From Paenibacillus terrigena DSM 21567 (GTDB lineage Bacteria > Bacillota > Bacilli > Paenibacillales > Paenibacillaceae), in the NCBI RefSeq assembly GCF_000374845.1, contig NZ_KB895417.1, forward strand, positions 125,661-189,660: 64,000 nt of DNA. The letters are read 5' to 3'. Positions 25,620-35,240 of this stretch are shown piece by piece (position 1 is the stretch's first letter; every line of letters starts with the position of its first letter). The notes below the pieces were generated by a model, which saw nothing but the letters and a program-made list of their open reading frames with translations, was not told where the DNA came from and did no database searches. The position numbers and the translations under genes were made by a program.

Positions 25620-26402
25620 ATGCTGCTTCAACGTGCTTTTGTCCAGATCCTTCGATATCCGATGTTGATTCTATGTCCTATCATTTTGGATCTTATCGCT
25701 TATTTGCTCGGCGGGGCGTTGGTAGGTTTTATCGGAACATCGTCTCTATCGTATCGACTAATTCTTGAGATGGGATTGCCGTCGGTCAGCCATTTGATCA
25801 ATATTCCATTGCTGCCGAATCAATTACAATTTATGAACATTCCTGGCGTACCGACCATCGGCTGGGCTGCTGTGGTGCTGATGCTGCTCTTGATGACCTT
25901 TGCGCAGGGCGGATATATTGGCATTCTTTGGCAAGCATCGATCGGAGAGCCGGCATCGATCAGGGGATTTATACGGGAGGGCAAGGTCTACTGGATCCGG
26001 TTTATTTTCCTTTATCTGATGATCATGTTCGCCAAGACGGCAGTCACGACACTTCTCGTGATGTTGTTCCAAGGGATTGGATTGTTCCTATCGTTATTGG
26101 TCTTCATCGTGCTTCGCATTCTATTTATCTATCTTGAATTTACGATTGTGGTTGATCGATCCCAGCTGGATGCAGCTTTACGCCGCAGCAGGCAATATTT
26201 CAAGCAATCCAGACTGAAGACGATGGTACTGGTGTTTTGTTTATTCGTCGTATCGGGGCTGTTGAGTACGCTCATTCACCAGCTGTGGAGCCCGTATGCG
26301 ATCCTCGCTGGCATCGTGATCGGCGCTTACGTGGTATCGGTGATTCAGCTTGCATTGATGATGGTGTTGAGTCAGGTGCGAGCGCAATTGGAATCTGAAT
26401 AG
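25620..26402 (+). CDS. Hypothetical six-helix membrane protein
   Basis: 260 residues with a GGAGG ribosome site. About six hydrophobic segments are visible at 15-38, 80-100, 125-145, 148-170, 198-218 and 225-250. The motif LDAALRRSRQYFKQSRLKT near 180-200 resembles the cytoplasmic loop of other uncharacterised bacterial membrane proteins with duplicated three-helix units, but I cannot name a family. It is probably the third gene of the two-component operon and may be a target, an accessory sensor or a detoxification protein. A hairpin terminator follows. Confidence 0.75.
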   Translation: MLLQRAFVQILRYPMLILCPIILDLIAYLLGGALVGFIGTSSLSYRLILEMGLPSVSHLINIPLLPNQLQFMNIPGVPTIGWAAVVLMLLLMTFAQGGYIGILWQASIGEPASIRGFIREGKVYWIRFIFLYLMIMFAKTAVTTLLVMLFQGIGLFLSLLVFIVLRILFIYLEFTIVVDRSQLDAALRRSRQYFKQSRLKTMVLVFCLFVVSGLLSTLIHQLWSPYAILAGIVIGAYVVSVIQLALMMVLSQVRAQLESE

Positions 26403-26412
26403 GATTGCATGT

Positions 26413-26458
26413 AAAGGTTGTCCCTGTAAGCTATGGAATATCGCGGGGGCGGCCTTTT
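26413..26458 (+). terminator. Terminator after the membrane protein gene
   Basis: AAGGTTGTCCC pairs with GGGGGCGGCCTT using several G-U pairs, followed by TTTT. Moderate strength. Confidence 0.6.
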
Positions 26459-26587
26459 GTGTTGTCTTTGAGAAGGTTTTGTAAGAACGCTTATCGCGCT
26501 ACAGGGCGATGAAATCGTTCTTCTTGGGAGGTATCTTGCCCTTCGTTTCGACCGCTCTCGTACCCCACCGTCTATGGTGGATATGTG

Positions 26588-26760
26588 CACTATAGAAGCC
26601 CCTTTTTCACTCCATTCCGCAGCTATGTTGGATCGTAGCAGGATAGCTGGCCGAAATGGCTTGTTGTTCCCCTCAAGCGCGAGAAGTTAGTGTAAAAAAT
26701 CCAGTATAGAAGTTGCGTTGCAGCCAATTCGAGCTTCTATGATGCGAAAATCCACTATAG
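26588..26760. repeat. Short dispersed repeats of TCCACTATAG type
   Basis: Three related copies occur: CACTATAGAAG (26588-26598), CCAGTATAGAAG (26701-26712) and TCCACTATAG (26751-26760). The last two are preceded by AAAAT and are 50 nt apart. An inverted CTTCTAT lies between them at 26734-26740. No gene is present. Confidence 0.45.
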
Positions 26761-26870
26761 CCATTCTCACTCCCAGGCACAACGACGAGAGGGTGTAATG
26801 AGGTCGAACCCCACACCAACGTAGCAAGCAAGGGGATGGGCAGGGGGAGGAGAAGCGATAGCGTCCGCCT

Positions 26871-26922
26871 TTAAAAAACGTGTGAACTCCGCTGCATATC
26901 ATTCAATCCACACGTTTTTTAA
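26871..26922. repeat. Perfect 14-bp inverted repeat within a larger imperfect one
   Basis: TTAAAAAACGTGTG (26871-26884) pairs with CACACGTTTTTTAA (26909-26922) around a 24-nt loop. The A and T runs make it a possible bidirectional terminator. G-rich (26832-26855) and C-rich (26935-26965) flanks may pair as an outer, imperfect stem. The 704-nt gap from 26403 to 27106 otherwise shows no credible gene. Confidence 0.6.
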
Positions 26923-27106
26923 CAGCGGGTGGAGCCCCCTACCTATCCCCCTCCCGTGCTCCAATTTAACGGGTTTGCTCCCACTATCATCCCGCGCGTT
27001 GTCCCATCTTCACACGAAATCCACAACAATCACACACTACGCTCACAGTAAAATTGTTAGTATCAAGATATATAGATTTGCACATCTATAGCCTAGGAGG
27101 GGTATC

Positions 27107-28225
27107 ATGTCGAGAATCGTGTTTAATCATGTACACAAGCGCTATGGAAAATATCAGGAATATGCAGTGAAGGATTTCAATCTGGATGTGAAGGATCAAG
27201 AGTTTCTCGTCTTCGTAGGCTCTTCGGGATGCGGGAAATCAACAACCTTGCGTATGCTCGCAGGGCTTGAGGATGTATCTGAAGGTGAAATTTATATTGG
27301 TGATACGATTGTGAACGATATACCTCCCAAGGAACGGGATATTTCGATGGTGTTCCAGAACTATGCGCTGTATCCGAATATGTCCGTGTATGAGAATATT
27401 GCTTTCGGACTACGGATGCGGAAGCTTCCGAAGCATGAGATTGACCTCGCTGTGAAGCGGGCGGCACGCGTACTCGAAATCGAGAATTTCCTCGATCGCA
27501 GACCGAAGGAATTATCCGGGGGTCAACGCCAACGGGTTGCGCTCGGGCGAGCGATCGTTCGAACCCCGCAAGCCTTCTTGATGGATGAGCCGTTGTCGAA
27601 CTTGGATGCGAAGCTCCGCGTATTGATGCGCTCCGAAATCGTCAGCTTACATAAGAAAATCGGCGTGACGACGATCTATGTCACGCATGATCAGATCGAG
27701 GCGATGACGATGGGCGACCGGATCGTGGTCATGGAGAAAGGGATCGTGCAGCAGGTGGATACCCCAGAACGCGTCTATAATCACCCGGCGAATCTATTCG
27801 TCGCTAAATTTATCGGGAACCCGCCGATGAACTTCATTCAGGGCAAATTGCAAGAGAATAATGGTTTTCTCGAATTCCACACGAACCGATTTTCGCTGCA
27901 ATTGACGGAGCGCCAGGCGTCGCAATTAAGAAAACTTAACCTTGTCGACCGTGTGGTGATTCTCGGAATTCGCCCAGAGAATATCAGCTTCGAGGAAATT
28001 ATGCTCGAGACGTACCCGCATTCGATCGTGAATGGCATTATGGAGCTAAGCGAGTTCGTCGGGTCGGATCGTTATTATCATATGGATATCGGAATGGATA
28101 AGCGGTTCGTGGCGCGGGCGCATCCACGCTACCACTTCGATGATGGCATGCGCGCATCGGTAGCGGTGGATATGAACAAAGCGCTATTTTTCCACAAAGA
28201 GACTGAGATTTTATTAACGGATTAA
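27107..28225 (+). CDS. MsmX/UgpC-type ABC transporter ATPase
   Basis: 372 residues. The nucleotide-binding domain has Walker [13 protein letters not shown] (Lys44), Q-loop [12 protein letters not shown], signature [15 protein letters not shown], Walker [12 protein letters not shown] and the H-loop VTHDQIEAM. The last 130 residues form the regulatory OB-like (TOBE) domain typical of MalK/MsmX/UgpC ATPases. A TAGGAGGGG ribosome site precedes the ATG. It is the first gene of a 12.3-kb operon with two permease pairs. It could also power the ATPase-less importer at 10977-14408, since MsmX-like ATPases often serve several importers. Confidence 0.96.
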   Translation: MSRIVFNHVHKRYGKYQEYAVKDFNLDVKDQEFLVFVGSSGCGKSTTLRMLAGLEDVSEGEIYIGDTIVNDIPPKERDISMVFQNYALYPNMSVYENIAFGLRMRKLPKHEIDLAVKRAARVLEIENFLDRRPKELSGGQRQRVALGRAIVRTPQAFLMDEPLSNLDAKLRVLMRSEIVSLHKKIGVTTIYVTHDQIEAMTMGDRIVVMEKGIVQQVDTPERVYNHPANLFVAKFIGNPPMNFIQGKLQENNGFLEFHTNRFSLQLTERQASQLRKLNLVDRVVILGIRPENISFEEIMLETYPHSIVNGIMELSEFVGSDRYYHMDIGMDKRFVARAHPRYHFDDGMRASVAVDMNKALFFHKETEILLTD

Positions 28226-28238
28226 TGGAGGGAGACAG

Positions 28239-31205
28239 ATGGCAAAACGATGGTACAAGGTTGTTAGCTACCCCTTGATCATCATGATTCTTTCTGTGGC
28301 TGTACTTGGTGTAGCAGGTTTTCCGCGTCATTCGGACGGAGAACAAGCACAAGCCGACCCCTCAGAAATCATGAGCAATAGCCTTTCACATGATCCTTAC
28401 TTCTATGAAGTGAAGAAGCAATGGGAGAAAGATCAGGTTCCAGCGGGAACAAAGGAAATATCAATCAATTTGAAATCGATTGCGAACCAATCGCCAGATG
28501 CGTCCATTCAGATCGGCTCCTATCAAGGGGAGAATGATGTACTGCTGTGGTCTAAGCCAAGAGGCTGGATCGAGTATGAAGTGGATGTGGCGCAGGAAGG
28601 TCTCTACGAAATGGCAGCCGAGTACTTCCCATTCACGGAGGAAGATGGCGGCAGCAAGCAGCCAGTCATGATGACAGTCCAGCTCAATGGCAAATTCCCT
28701 TATCGGGAAGCGCACTCGATCTCACTCGAACGTGAATTCGTCGACCAGAAGCCGGAGAAGTTCGATGCAGACGGGAATCAGCTGCGTTCGCTGCTGAACG
28801 AGATCACAGGCTGGAAGAGCAAGGTGATACGGGATTCCCAGAATGCTTATGCAACTCCACTCTTATGGCATTTGCAGAAGGGGAAAAATACGATTCGCAT
28901 CTCGGTGCTTCGTCAGCCGATGGCCTTGAAATCGATCCGTTTGCAAGCGCCTTCAACCCTTCCATCTTACGAAGAGGTAAGTAAAGCATACCCATCCAGA
29001 GCAACGACCGCGCAGAACATCATCGCACTTGAAGCTGAGAACTTCACAACCAAAAACTCTTCATCCATTCAAACGCAATATGACCGAAGTCCATTAACAA
29101 CGCCGAAGTCATTAGACCTCGTGAGCTTTAATACAATCGGCGGAACGGTCTGGTACAAAGGAGGGCAAGCGGTATCATGGGATTTCGATGTGCCGGAAGA
29201 TGGCCTCTACAAGATCGCTTTCCGCGTCAAACAGAACTTCCGCAAAAACCTGTCAGCATTTCGAACGATCTCCATCGACGGTCAGATTCCATTCAAGGAG
29301 CTCACGAACTATCCCTTCGCCTATCACTCGGATTGGTATGGGGCTACGCTCGAGCAAGAAGAAAATAAGCCGTTCACGTTCTATCTGACGAAAGGTAAAC
29401 ACGCGATCAAGCTTGAAGCAGGCTATGAGCCTTATGTACCGATGCTTGCCCTAATCGATCAAATGTCCGCGGAAATTCGAGATATTTCGCAGGAAATTCG
29501 CATTGCTACAGGCAACAGTGAAGATGAATATCGGGTATGGGATGTCGCACGGGATATTCCGGGTATCACCGATCGCTTGCAGCGGCTGAAGCAGCAATTC
29601 GAAGTGCTAACCGCACAGATGGATCAGATCAATCATGAGACCAATAGTGTGTCGCAGACGTTCCGAACATCGGTGCAGGATCTGAAGGATCTGCTCGATA
29701 AACCGAACGAAATTCCATACAGCCAACTAACCATTGGATCACTGCAAGAGAAGCTGGAGTCGCAGCGGTCGCAATTGATGGATAGTCAATTACAAATCGA
29801 TAAGCTGTATATTGCACCGCTTGAGGCGGAATTGCCACGCATGGAAGCGGGGTTCTTCGAGAAAGTAGGCGGCATGTTCGCATCGCTATACTACTCGTTC
29901 ACAGCGGATAACCAGATAAGTAAACAGAATGATCAAGAACTTAACGTCTGGATGTTCAAAGGACGAGATTACGTAGATGAGATGCAGCAGCTTGCAGACG
30001 AGAAATTCACACCGGAGTCTGGTATTCGCGTGAAGGTGAATCTTATCCAATCGGCAGACCTGCTCGTTCTTGGTAAAGCAGCGGGCATCCTCCCGGATGT
30101 TGCTATCGGGGTATCGAATACTTCGATCTTCGATTTGGCCTTGCGTCACGCAGCGCTTGATCTGAATACGATGCCGGGGGCCGATAAGCTTGTCTCCAGC
30201 TTCCATCCAGGGGCGATGCTTCCATACCGCTATGACGGCGGGGTCTACGGGATTCCGGAGACGACCAACTTCAAAGTGCTGTTCTATCGCAAAGATATTC
30301 TGAAGCAGCTTGGGCTCACCGTTCCGAACACATGGGATGACGTCTATGCGATGCTTCCAACGCTACTCCAGAACGAGAGTAACTTCTATGTCGATCCGGC
30401 AGACTTCTCCTATCTGTTCTTCCAGAACGGGGTAGAGCTCTATAAGCAGGATGGGCTATCGACCGCACTCGGCGAGCCGCAGGCTTTCGAAGCGTTCAAG
30501 AAGTGGACGGATCTATTCAATGTGTATGGATTAGAACGCCAAGTTGCCAGCTTCTACAACCAGTTCAGAGATGGAACATTGCCGATTGGCATAGCCGATT
30601 TCAACCAATACATGCAATTGCTCGTCGCTGCTCCGGAAATATTGAACGAATGGGGCATCGCGCCGATTCCAGGTACGAAGCAAGCAGATGGGACAATTGC
30701 AAGATGGTCTGGGGGTTCAGGCATTACCCCAACCGCCAGTGTCTTATTCAACGATACGCCCAAAGAAAAACAAACCTTGGCATGGAAGTTCCTTGAGTGG
30801 TACATGTCGGATGAGATCCAGACCGAGTATGGTCTGAATCTGGAGCAATACCGCGGCGAGGCGTTCCGGTGGAATTCAGCGAACGTGAATGCTTTTGTCA
30901 ATATGCCATGGAAGACGGAAGATTTGCAGGCCATTCTTGAACAGTGGAAATGGATTAAAGATATTCCGAACGTTCCTGGTGGATATATGACGCTGCGAGA
31001 GCTCGGATTTGCTTGGAACCGCGTCACGATTGACGGTGAGAATGTACGAATATCCCTGGAGAAAGGGATTAAAGAAATCAATCGGGAACTGAAGCGCAAG
31101 CAGCAGGAATTCAACTTCATCGATAGCGACGGCAATATCATCAAGAAACTAGATCTTCCCACAGTGACGGAACCATGGAAGGGAGCGGAAGTAAATGTCG
31201 ACTAG
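28239..31205 (+). CDS. Giant solute-binding protein with carbohydrate-binding-like N-terminal domains
   Basis: 988 residues, about twice the usual size for this class. An N-terminal hydrophobic segment (9-28) lacks a lipobox, so it is a membrane anchor or a cleaved signal. Two beta-sandwich modules of CBM35/CBM6-like look follow, about 45-260 and 262-400 (IIALEAENF and GLYKIAFRVKQNF are typical strands). A helical, partly coiled-coil section covers 405-555. The sugar-binding SBP domain runs from about 563 to 900 (ELNVWMFKGRDYVDEMQQL, FKVLFYRKDILKQLGL). The charged C-terminus ends at 988. The gene overlaps the permease start by 11 nt. It probably captures a polymeric or large glycan at the surface; the substrate is unknown. 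Confidence 0.88.
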   Translation: MAKRWYKVVSYPLIIMILSVAVLGVAGFPRHSDGEQAQADPSEIMSNSLSHDPYFYEVKKQWEKDQVPAGTKEISINLKSIANQSPDASIQIGSYQGENDVLLWSKPRGWIEYEVDVAQEGLYEMAAEYFPFTEEDGGSKQPVMMTVQLNGKFPYREAHSISLEREFVDQKPEKFDADGNQLRSLLNEITGWKSKVIRDSQNAYATPLLWHLQKGKNTIRISVLRQPMALKSIRLQAPSTLPSYEEVSKAYPSRATTAQNIIALEAENFTTKNSSSIQTQYDRSPLTTPKSLDLVSFNTIGGTVWYKGGQAVSWDFDVPEDGLYKIAFRVKQNFRKNLSAFRTISIDGQIPFKELTNYPFAYHSDWYGATLEQEENKPFTFYLTKGKHAIKLEAGYEPYVPMLALIDQMSAEIRDISQEIRIATGNSEDEYRVWDVARDIPGITDRLQRLKQQFEVLTAQMDQINHETNSVSQTFRTSVQDLKDLLDKPNEIPYSQLTIGSLQEKLESQRSQLMDSQLQIDKLYIAPLEAELPRMEAGFFEKVGGMFASLYYSFTADNQISKQNDQELNVWMFKGRDYVDEMQQLADEKFTPESGIRVKVNLIQSADLLVLGKAAGILPDVAIGVSNTSIFDLALRHAALDLNTMPGADKLVSSFHPGAMLPYRYDGGVYGIPETTNFKVLFYRKDILKQLGLTVPNTWDDVYAMLPTLLQNESNFYVDPADFSYLFFQNGVELYKQDGLSTALGEPQAFEAFKKWTDLFNVYGLERQVASFYNQFRDGTLPIGIADFNQYMQLLVAAPEILNEWGIAPIPGTKQADGTIARWSGGSGITPTASVLFNDTPKEKQTLAWKFLEWYMSDEIQTEYGLNLEQYRGEAFRWNSANVNAFVNMPWKTEDLQAILEQWKWIKDIPNVPGGYMTLRELGFAWNRVTIDGENVRISLEKGIKEINRELKRKQQEFNFIDSDGNIIKKLDLPTVTEPWKGAEVNVD

Positions 31206-32190
31206 AACACCGATCCTTTCTGATCATCCAAGTCCAGCACCGGCTGGACTTGGCGAGACGAAGAGCAAATTATCGCAGAAGCTGCGTTATTTATTAAGTG
31301 AAATATGGAAGTTCCGGCTGTCCTATTTGTTTATCCTTCCATTCCTTGTGTTGTTCGTGATTTTCATCCTGATCCCAGTCGTTGCCGGCGTCCTGCTCAG
31401 CTTCACATACTTCAACGCGATTGAGTTCCCAACGTGGAGAGGATGGATGAACTACCAGAATCTCTTCTCGCAGGATATCGTATTTTTGCAGCATGTCCTG
31501 CCTAACTCATTTAAATTTGCGTTGTTCGTCGGCCCGATCGGTTACATCTTCGCCTTTGTTCTGGCGTGGTTAATCGCTCAATTGCCATCTACGCTCAGAA
31601 CCTGGTATGCCTTAGCCATGTATGCTCCTTCTTTATCCGCAGGGGTAGCGATGACGGTTGTATGGACGGTAATGTTCACGGGCGATCGATCCGGTTATAT
31701 CAATAGCTTCCTGCTCAAATGGGGACTCATTGATAAGCCGGTATACTTCCTGATCGATAAGGATTATTTGCTCAATATTATGATCGTGATCTCGATCTGG
31801 TCCAGTATGGGGATCGGCTTCCTCGCGATCCTGGCGGGTATTCTTAATGTAGATAAACAATTGTATGAAGCCGGGAGAATCGACGGCATTTCGAGTCGAT
31901 TGCAGGAAGTGTGGTACATCACGATCCCGATGATGAAGCCGCAGATGCTGTTCGCAGCCATCATGTCGATCGTTCATACACTCAAATCGGGAGGCCTAGG
32001 CTCGACGCTGACGGGAAGCAATCCAACACCGAACTATGCTGGACAGCTTATGATTGATCACATCGGGGACTTCGGCTTTATACGTTTTGAACTGGGTTAC
32101 GCCAGCGCCATTTCCATCGTGCTGCTCATCATGTGCTTCCTGCTGAGCAAGCTGTTCTGGAAGTTGTTCGGACCGAAGGAGGATGAATGA
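31195..32190 (+). CDS. Sugar ABC transporter permease, pair 1 first subunit
   Basis: 331 residues. The first 45 residues are polar and basic, followed by six membrane segments. The EAA loop YEAGRIDGISSRLQEVWYIT faces the ATPase. It resembles MalF/LacF/UgpA-type subunits. The start lies inside the end of the giant binding-protein gene and its stop overlaps the next permease, so the genes are translationally coupled. Confidence 0.94.
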   Translation: MSTRTPILSDHPSPAPAGLGETKSKLSQKLRYLLSEIWKFRLSYLFILPFLVLFVIFILIPVVAGVLLSFTYFNAIEFPTWRGWMNYQNLFSQDIVFLQHVLPNSFKFALFVGPIGYIFAFVLAWLIAQLPSTLRTWYALAMYAPSLSAGVAMTVVWTVMFTGDRSGYINSFLLKWGLIDKPVYFLIDKDYLLNIMIVISIWSSMGIGFLAILAGILNVDKQLYEAGRIDGISSRLQEVWYITIPMMKPQMLFAAIMSIVHTLKSGGLGSTLTGSNPTPNYAGQLMIDHIGDFGFIRFELGYASAISIVLLIMCFLLSKLFWKLFGPKEDE

Positions 32191-33104
32191 TGCAAGAGAT
32201 CCAAATGATGACGACCAAGCGGACGTGGTCTGCGAAATGGCAGGATTTTGTCTTCGCAGTCCGGCAGGTGGACCGAACACAGATTGGGATTGCGATCGGC
32301 TTAACCCCACTGGCTATCTTCATGCTGCTGCCGCTCTTCTATATCTTTAACCATGCGTTCAAGCCGCTGCATGAATTGTTCTTATTCCCTCCGACATTCG
32401 TGGTGAGAGAACCGACCATCCAGAACTTCTCGGAGCTGCTTGCCTTGACGGAATCGACGGTTGTGCCTGTCGCGAGATATATCTTCAACAGTATCGTCGT
32501 GACGTTCTTAGCTACACTTGGAATGGTAATCTTCGGAGCGATGTGCGCCTATCCGCTTGCCAAACATAAATTTCCGGGTTCTAAAATCGTCTTCGGCTTG
32601 GTGCTGACCTCGCTCTTATTCGCGACGGAAGCGATTGCGATCCCTCGATTCGTCGTCGTGCAGAGCCTTGGGATTATGAATACCTATTGGGGGCATGTGC
32701 TGCCGATGATCGCGATGCCTGTCGGGGTATTCCTCCTGAAGCAGTTCATGGATCAAGTTCCGAATGAATTAATCGAAGCAGCCAAAATTGACGGCGCATC
32801 GGAATTTTTCATTTTCCTGCGCATCGTTATTCCAATTGTGTCGCCAGCAATGGCTACAATCACGATCCTGGCATTCCAATCGGCTTGGGGAAATGCAGAG
32901 ACTTCAACCTTATTCATGCAGGATGATGCAATGAAGACACTTCCTTTCTATATGGGGACGTTAACGTCGAACTTAGCTAATTCGGTAGCAAGGCAAGGAG
33001 CGGCGGCGGCTGGTGCATTGATTATGTTCATTCCATCCTTGCTTGTGTTCTTAGTCTCCCAACGGAAGGTCATTACAACGATGGCGCATTCGGGGATTAA
33101 ATAA
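32190..33104 (+). CDS. Sugar ABC transporter permease, pair 1 second subunit
   Basis: 304 residues. ATG codons exist at 32187 and 32190; AAGGAGG at 32176-32182 is better spaced (7 nt) for 32190. Six membrane segments and the EAA loop IEAAKIDGASEFFIFLRIVI identify a MalG/LacG/UgpE-type permease. It forms the first channel with the preceding subunit. A second, separate permease pair is encoded later in the same operon. Confidence 0.93.
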   Translation: MQEIQMMTTKRTWSAKWQDFVFAVRQVDRTQIGIAIGLTPLAIFMLLPLFYIFNHAFKPLHELFLFPPTFVVREPTIQNFSELLALTESTVVPVARYIFNSIVVTFLATLGMVIFGAMCAYPLAKHKFPGSKIVFGLVLTSLLFATEAIAIPRFVVVQSLGIMNTYWGHVLPMIAMPVGVFLLKQFMDQVPNELIEAAKIDGASEFFIFLRIVIPIVSPAMATITILAFQSAWGNAETSTLFMQDDAMKTLPFYMGTLTSNLANSVARQGAAAAGALIMFIPSLLVFLVSQRKVITTMAHSGIK

Positions 33105-33128
33105 GCGATAGGAGAAGGGGGTTCCGAC

Positions 33129-35240
33129 ATGAAAAACAATCACAGCAGGCGGAAGTTTGCGATTTGGTTCGTTTGCTTGATGACGATAACGCTATTTCCA
33201 ACAGCTGCATTCGCGGATGTGCCGTATCGAACATTTACGAAGGATAGCTATGGTCGTACGATTATGACCCAACCTGCCTATGCACCGAAAGGCGTCATCG
33301 CAAGGGATATCCCTACGCTGAACCAGCAAGGCGAGGTCAGCTATACGCCCTTGCAAAGACCTCAAGACTTGTTCATTGATCGTCAGGACCATATCTATAT
33401 CGCCGATACAGATAACAATCGAATTATTCATTTGGATCCGAGCGGAGAGCTGATACGGATCATTACGCTGCCAGAGAGTCCGTTGAATCAGCCGCAGGGG
33501 GTATTTGTGACCGAAAATGGGGACCTCTTCATTGCGGATACCGGCAATAAACGAGTCGTGCACACGGATAAGGGAGGTCGGCTCGTTCAAGAGTTGAAGC
33601 GGCCGAAGTCGAGCTTCATGAATGATCAATTTGTGTATGAACCGACGAATATGGTCGTTGATAAGCGCGGATTCATCTATGTGGTATCGAAAGGGAGCTA
33701 CAACGGTATTATCGAATTCGATCCGGAGGGCAATTTCCTCAAGTTCTTCGGAACGAACAAAACGGAAGTCAATCTGATGGACAAAATCCGTAGACAGTTC
33801 TATACGAAGGAGCAGCTGAGTCGACAAGTTCGATTACTTCCCGTTACGATCCGTAACATTGAAATTGACGACCAAGGCTTTATTTATACCGTCTCGGGTT
33901 CCAAATCGGAGCAAGTGAAGAAGTTGAACATTCGTGGCGAAGATTTATGGAAAGAGAAGGATATCGATTTTGATAAAAATAAGGCATATCGGCGTACTAG
34001 CAGTGAACAGATTGAGCCGCAGTTAACCGATGTTTCCGTCGATCAGAACGGGAATATTCTGATGATCGATAAGTCACGTAACATCATTTCGCAATATGAC
34101 GAGAATGGCGAATTGTTGTTCTATTGGAGTGGCAGTTCAACAACGGGAAATTCATTAATCGGGTTAACCAAAGCACCAACGGCTGTCGCGACCAATTCTC
34201 GGAACGAAGTGTTCATTCTGGATGAAGCGCTCAATCTCGTACAAGTATATAAGCCGACGGAATTTGGATCGACGGTACAGGCGGCATACAAGTTCATGCA
34301 GGATGGCAAGTATCTTGAAGGCGAGAAATATTGGACCAAGGTGCTGAAATTAAATGCGCATTTCTCCCCTGCTTTTCAAGGGATTGCGCAAGCGGCCTTC
34401 TATCGTGAGGACTATGAGTTAGCGCGTGACATGTTCAAGCTCGCTGGGGATGAGGGTGGATTCTCCGATTCCTTCTGGCAGCTGCGACTCGTGTGGTTCC
34501 AGAAGAATTTCTCGATCTTTGCGAATGTACTCATTGTGCTGGCCGTCTTGATCTGGATTCTCGGACTTTTGAAGCGGAAGTATAAATTCAGGATTCTACC
34601 GAAGACGACCCTGCTCGATCGGCAGCGCTGGTATCAGCAATTCAAGCATGTGTTCTATATTCTGAAACACCCGATTGATGGCTTCGGCGATCTTAGGTAT
34701 CGGCAAAAAGGCAGTTATATCAGTGCCTTGATCTTGCTCATCCTGACGCTTGTCATGATTCTGGTGAAGACGTTCTACTCCAGCTTTACATTCAATCCAG
34801 TCCCGGATTATGAGAAAGGTGCCAGCTCGATGCTGATCATCTTCATGTCGGTCTGGCTGTCTTGGGTCGTCTGCAACTATTTGATCGGTTCCATTCGGCA
34901 AGGAGAGGCAAGGTTCAAGGACGTATTCATGGGCAGCTCTTATGCGCTGTTCCCTGTTGTATTGTTCGGCCTACCGCTGGCGTTGATCTCGAACGGGCTT
35001 ACGCTCAGCGAAGCATCCATTTATCATTCGATTGAATGGGCGATGCTGCTCTGGAGTGGGCTGCTGTTCTTCTGGAATATCCAGGCGATGCAGAATTATG
35101 GTGTGGGAGAGACGGTCGTCAACATTCTGCTCACCGGAGTGACCATGATGATTCTGTGGATTATGATCTTCATTCTGGTCGGCCTGTCTTCCGAGTTCAG
35201 CAACTTCATCTATACGATTTATCAGGAGGTATCGATGTGA
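33129..35240 (+). CDS. NHL-repeat, TPR-like and Yip1-like membrane protein
   Basis: 703 residues. The signal peptide ends near TAAFA (residue 29). A beta-propeller of NHL type fills about 65-370, with repeats such as RPQDLFIDRQDHIYIADTDN and GVFVTENGDLFIADTGN. A short TPR-like helical pair follows (385-440, AAYKFMQDGKYLEGEKYWTK). A membrane segment at about 455-475 precedes a cytoplasmic stretch and a Yip1-type bundle of about five membrane helices (530-695). The outside propeller may bind glycan or protein while the bundle sits beside the permeases. The stop shares its last base with the next start. Function is unknown; operon membership strongly suggests a role in glycan uptake. Confidence 0.82.
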   Translation: MKNNHSRRKFAIWFVCLMTITLFPTAAFADVPYRTFTKDSYGRTIMTQPAYAPKGVIARDIPTLNQQGEVSYTPLQRPQDLFIDRQDHIYIADTDNNRIIHLDPSGELIRIITLPESPLNQPQGVFVTENGDLFIADTGNKRVVHTDKGGRLVQELKRPKSSFMNDQFVYEPTNMVVDKRGFIYVVSKGSYNGIIEFDPEGNFLKFFGTNKTEVNLMDKIRRQFYTKEQLSRQVRLLPVTIRNIEIDDQGFIYTVSGSKSEQVKKLNIRGEDLWKEKDIDFDKNKAYRRTSSEQIEPQLTDVSVDQNGNILMIDKSRNIISQYDENGELLFYWSGSSTTGNSLIGLTKAPTAVATNSRNEVFILDEALNLVQVYKPTEFGSTVQAAYKFMQDGKYLEGEKYWTKVLKLNAHFSPAFQGIAQAAFYREDYELARDMFKLAGDEGGFSDSFWQLRLVWFQKNFSIFANVLIVLAVLIWILGLLKRKYKFRILPKTTLLDRQRWYQQFKHVFYILKHPIDGFGDLRYRQKGSYISALILLILTLVMILVKTFYSSFTFNPVPDYEKGASSMLIIFMSVWLSWVVCNYLIGSIRQGEARFKDVFMGSSYALFPVVLFGLPLALISNGLTLSEASIYHSIEWAMLLWSGLLFFWNIQAMQNYGVGETVVNILLTGVTMMILWIMIFILVGLSSEFSNFIYTIYQEVSM

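Noticed and set aside
35036-35239. Upstream extension of the DUF5696-type frame
   Set aside because: It is out of frame inside the NHL/Yip1 gene. AGGAGGT just before 35240 and the membrane helix right after it fix the start.
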